Origin: an uncultured Actinomycetes bacterium
Lineage (GTDB): Bacteria; Actinomycetota; Thermoleophilia; Solirubrobacterales; 70-9
Reading direction: 5' to 3'
Length of the DNA: 7,254 nucleotides
Assembly (NCBI GenBank): GCA_946886425.1
Contig: CAMPIP010000120.1
Span: forward strand, 1 to 7,254
Positions 5,729 to 7,254 of this stretch are shown in pieces; the first letter of the stretch is position 1; every line of letters begins with the position of its first letter. The notes beneath the pieces are model-generated. The model did not search any database, had not been told where the DNA came from, and saw only the letters and a list, made by a program, of their open reading frames with translations. A program made the position numbers and the translations under genes.

Positions 5729-6657
5729 AGGTCGCGGTCCTCAAGGGCGGTCGCTCGCTGGAGCGCGGCGTCTCGCTCCGCTCCGGCGCCCGCGTCGAGG
5801 ACGCCCTCGAACGGCTCGGTCACGAGGTGGTCGCGGTCGACGCCGGCCCCGACCTTGTCGCGCGGTTGCGCGAGGCGCGGCCCGACGTCGCCTTCGTCGC
5901 CCTGCACGGGGTCGGTGGCGAGGACGGGACCACCCAGGAGCTGCTGGAGCTGCTCGACATCCCCTTCACCGGCCCGGGCGTGGCGGCCTGCGTCCGCTGC
6001 ATGGACAAGGTCCTCGCCAAGCACGCGATCCGCGGCGCCGGCCTGCCCACGCCCGATTGGTTCGCCTTCAGCCAGACCGCCTTCCGCGAGCTCGGCGCCG
6101 CCGAGGCGCTGGGCGACCTCGAGCAGCGGCTCGGCTTCCCTCTCGTGGTCAAGCCCAGCCGCGGCGGCTCCTCGCTCGGGGTCAAGTTCGCGGCCACCGC
6201 GGCTGAGGTACCCCAGGCCCTGGTCGCCGCCTTCAGCTACGACGACAAGGTCCTGCTCGAGCGACACGTCGAGGGACGCGAGCTGGCGGTCAGCGTGCTC
6301 GGCGACGAGGCCCTGCCGGTGGTCGAGGCGATCCCGGTGCAGGGCGACCGCTACGACTTCGAAGCCCGCTACGAGATCGGGCGCACCCGTTTCGCCTGCC
6401 CGGCCGACCTCGGCGACGAGGAGCACCGTGCCGTCGTCGAGGTAGCGCTCGGCACCTACCGGGCGCTCGGCTGCTCGGGCTTCGCTCGGATCGACCTGAT
6501 CCTCGCCGCCGACGGGCCGCAGGTGCTGGAGGCCAACGCGATTCCCGGCCTCACCGACACCAGCCTCCTCCCCCAGGCCGCCGAGGCGGCGGGGCTCTCC
6601 TTCGAGCGCCTGGTCGAGCGGATCCTCGAGCTGGCGCTGCCGGTCAGCAGCCGCTAG
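5725..6657 (+). CDS. ddl: D-alanine--D-alanine ligase
   Basis: A 310-residue ATP-grasp enzyme that joins two D-alanines with ATP for peptidoglycan precursors, in the cytoplasm; the length is normal for the family. Motifs: 'VLKGGRSLERGVSLRSG' (5-21) with E13; 'LHGVGGEDGTTQ' (60-71); 'FTGPGVAACVRCMDK' (81-95); 'VVKPSRGGSSLGV' (141-153) with K143 and S150; 'YDFEARY' (210-216); 'GFARIDLIL' with R255 and D257; 'LEANAIPGLTDTSLLPQAA' (268-286) with E269, N271 and S280. The E13-S150-Y216 triad matches E. coli DdlB Glu15-Ser150-Tyr216, which points to D-Ala-D-Ala rather than D-Ala-D-Lac. One change is A272 where Thr or Ser is usual ('ENTxPG'-like motif). The start is TTG 5725, overlapping the aminotransferase TGA (TTGA), with a GAGGGCGG purine-rich site upstream. 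The stop shares CTAG with the convergent DUF151 gene. It could be one of two Ddl copies in this genome. Confidence 0.93.
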   Translation: MKVAVLKGGRSLERGVSLRSGARVEDALERLGHEVVAVDAGPDLVARLREARPDVAFVALHGVGGEDGTTQELLELLDIPFTGPGVAACVRCMDKVLAKHAIRGAGLPTPDWFAFSQTAFRELGAAEALGDLEQRLGFPLVVKPSRGGSSLGVKFAATAAEVPQALVAAFSYDDKVLLERHVEGRELAVSVLGDEALPVVEAIPVQGDRYDFEARYEIGRTRFACPADLGDEEHRAVVEVALGTYRALGCSGFARIDLILAADGPQVLEANAIPGLTDTSLLPQAAEAAGLSFERLVERILELALPVSSR

Positions 6658-7148
6658 GAATCCTCGCCTTTGGCGAAGTCTTCGGGGGTCACCTCGTCGA
6701 GGAAGTCTTTGAACTTCTCGACGACCTCCTCGGTGTCCTCCACCTCGTGCTCGAACTCGATCGCCGACTCCTCGATCACGTCCTCGGCGGCGAAGATCGG
6801 CGCCGAGACACGGACCGCCAGGGCCAGGGCGTCGGAGGGTCGGGAGTCGATCTCGACCTCGGAGCCGTTGACCGAGACGGTTATCGAGGCATAGAAGGTG
6901 TTGTCGCGCAGCTCAGTGACCGAGACCCGCTCGCATTTGGCGTCGAGCTGCTCGAGGATGTCGGAGAGCAGGTCGTGGGTCATCGGCCGCGGCGTCGAGG
7001 CCCCCTGCAGCTTCATCAGGATCGCCGCCGCCTCCGGGTGGCCGATCCAAATCGGCAGGAAGCGGTTTCCGTCGACGGTTTTCAGCAGCACGATCGGCTG
7101 CTTGCCGACCATGTCGAAGCTGACCCCGTAGATCTGCATCTGCTGCAC
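6654..7148 (-). CDS. Bifunctional nuclease family protein (DUF151)
   Basis: A 164-residue DUF151 protein. The family takes its name from plant members with DNase and RNase activity; the bacterial role is poorly known. The core runs from 'MQIYGVSFDM' to about residue 125, with 'QPIVLLKTVDGNRFLPIWIG' (17-36), 'EAAAILMKLQG' (39-49), 'PRPMTHDLLSDILEQL' (53-68), 'LRDNTFYASITV' (80-91) and 'EIDSRPSDALALAVRVSAPIF' (99-119). The last 40 residues are very acidic ('EFEHEVEDTEEVVEKFKDFL'), probably a helix or coiled coil, as in several actinobacterial homologues. I use GTG 7148 because GGGAGA (7162-7157) lies 8 nt upstream; ATG 7139 would be 17 nt away. It has its own promoter just after the tRNA gene and meets the ligase gene tail to tail. 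Confidence 0.93.
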   Translation of the reverse strand: MQQMQIYGVSFDMVGKQPIVLLKTVDGNRFLPIWIGHPEAAAILMKLQGASTPRPMTHDLLSDILEQLDAKCERVSVTELRDNTFYASITVSVNGSEVEIDSRPSDALALAVRVSAPIFAAEDVIEESAIEFEHEVEDTEEVVEKFKDFLDEVTPEDFAKGEDS

Positions 7149-7182
7149 GAGAAGAATCTCCCGGCTGGAAGGTTGACCAGCA

Positions 7183-7188
7183 ATTATA
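7183..7188 (-). promoter_or_regulatory. Consensus -10 box for the DUF151 gene
   Basis: A perfect TATAAT lies on the minus strand at 7188-7183, only 11 nt past the tRNA 3' end. It predicts transcription starting near 7176, which leaves a 28-nt leader containing the ribosome site GGGAGA before GTG 7148. The matching -35 position (about 7206-7211, CAGGAT) falls inside the tRNA acceptor and T stem and does not match TTGACA, so this may be a -10-driven promoter or may add to read-through from the tRNA. Confidence 0.6.
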
Positions 7189-7199
7189 GGTCGGCGGCA

Positions 7200-7254
<55 letters not shown>

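Noticed and set aside
5725..6657. VanA-type D-Ala-D-Lac ligase
   Set aside because: The residue at the specificity position is Tyr216, and the Glu-Ser-Tyr triad is that of ordinary Ddl enzymes; no vanH/vanX neighbours are present.
7164..7181. GCTGG/CCAGC hairpin after the tRNA as terminator or leader structure
   Set aside because: Only 5 bp with an 8-nt loop and no T-run; the predicted transcription start falls inside it, so most leaders would lack one arm.

Overview
The window is GC-rich (roughly 70%), densely coded bacterial DNA. Base composition, GTG and TTG starts, a probable leaderless promoter, a tRNA gene without encoded CCA, and the character of the proteins fit a high-GC actinobacterium. 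Thermoleophilia/Solirubrobacterales is my best guess, but this is inference and no marker gene settles it.

Layout on the minus strand, right to left. The 3' part of a tRNA-Ile(GAT) runs off the right edge (7200-7254). A DUF151 bifunctional-nuclease-family gene follows (7148-6654), with a consensus -10 box lying between it and the tRNA. After the plus-strand pair, a probable three-gene membrane/envelope operon runs leftward: a small multi-spanning membrane protein (4296-3892), an alkaline-phosphatase-superfamily phosphodiesterase (3864-2317), and a polytopic GT-C (GT87-like) glycosyltransferase with a PepSY-like outer domain (2320-659). The last two overlap by ATGA. An ArsR-family repressor (628-260) comes next from its own promoter, overlapping an SRPBCC/AHSA1-type gene (282 to beyond 1).

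Layout on the plus strand. A PLP-dependent class I/II aminotransferase (4352-5728) overlaps a D-alanine--D-alanine ligase (5725-6657) by TTGA, so the two are probably translationally coupled. They diverge from the membrane operon across a 55-bp gap. The ligase converges on the DUF151 gene, and the two stop codons share one CTAG tetramer.

How the genes may work together: ligase and aminotransferase form an amino-acid/peptidoglycan-precursor unit; the GT, phosphodiesterase and small membrane protein may make or modify an envelope glycoconjugate; ArsR probably represses itself and the SRPBCC gene. These links rest on gene order and family knowledge only.

The strangest signal is at the left edge. 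The SRPBCC reading frame changes at codons for VTVAEVD into what reads as the ACT domain of an alphaproteobacterial-type acetolactate synthase small subunit (IlvN/IlvH). I think this is more likely a chimeric assembly join at a shared short sequence than a real fusion. Other points worth checking are a 45-nt imperfect palindrome inside the 5' end of the GT gene, the PepSY-GT fusion, and the leaderless ArsR promoter with an operator-like dyad in its spacer. I see no CRISPR array, insertion sequence, phage gene or recognisable defence system, and no convincing new multi-gene system.
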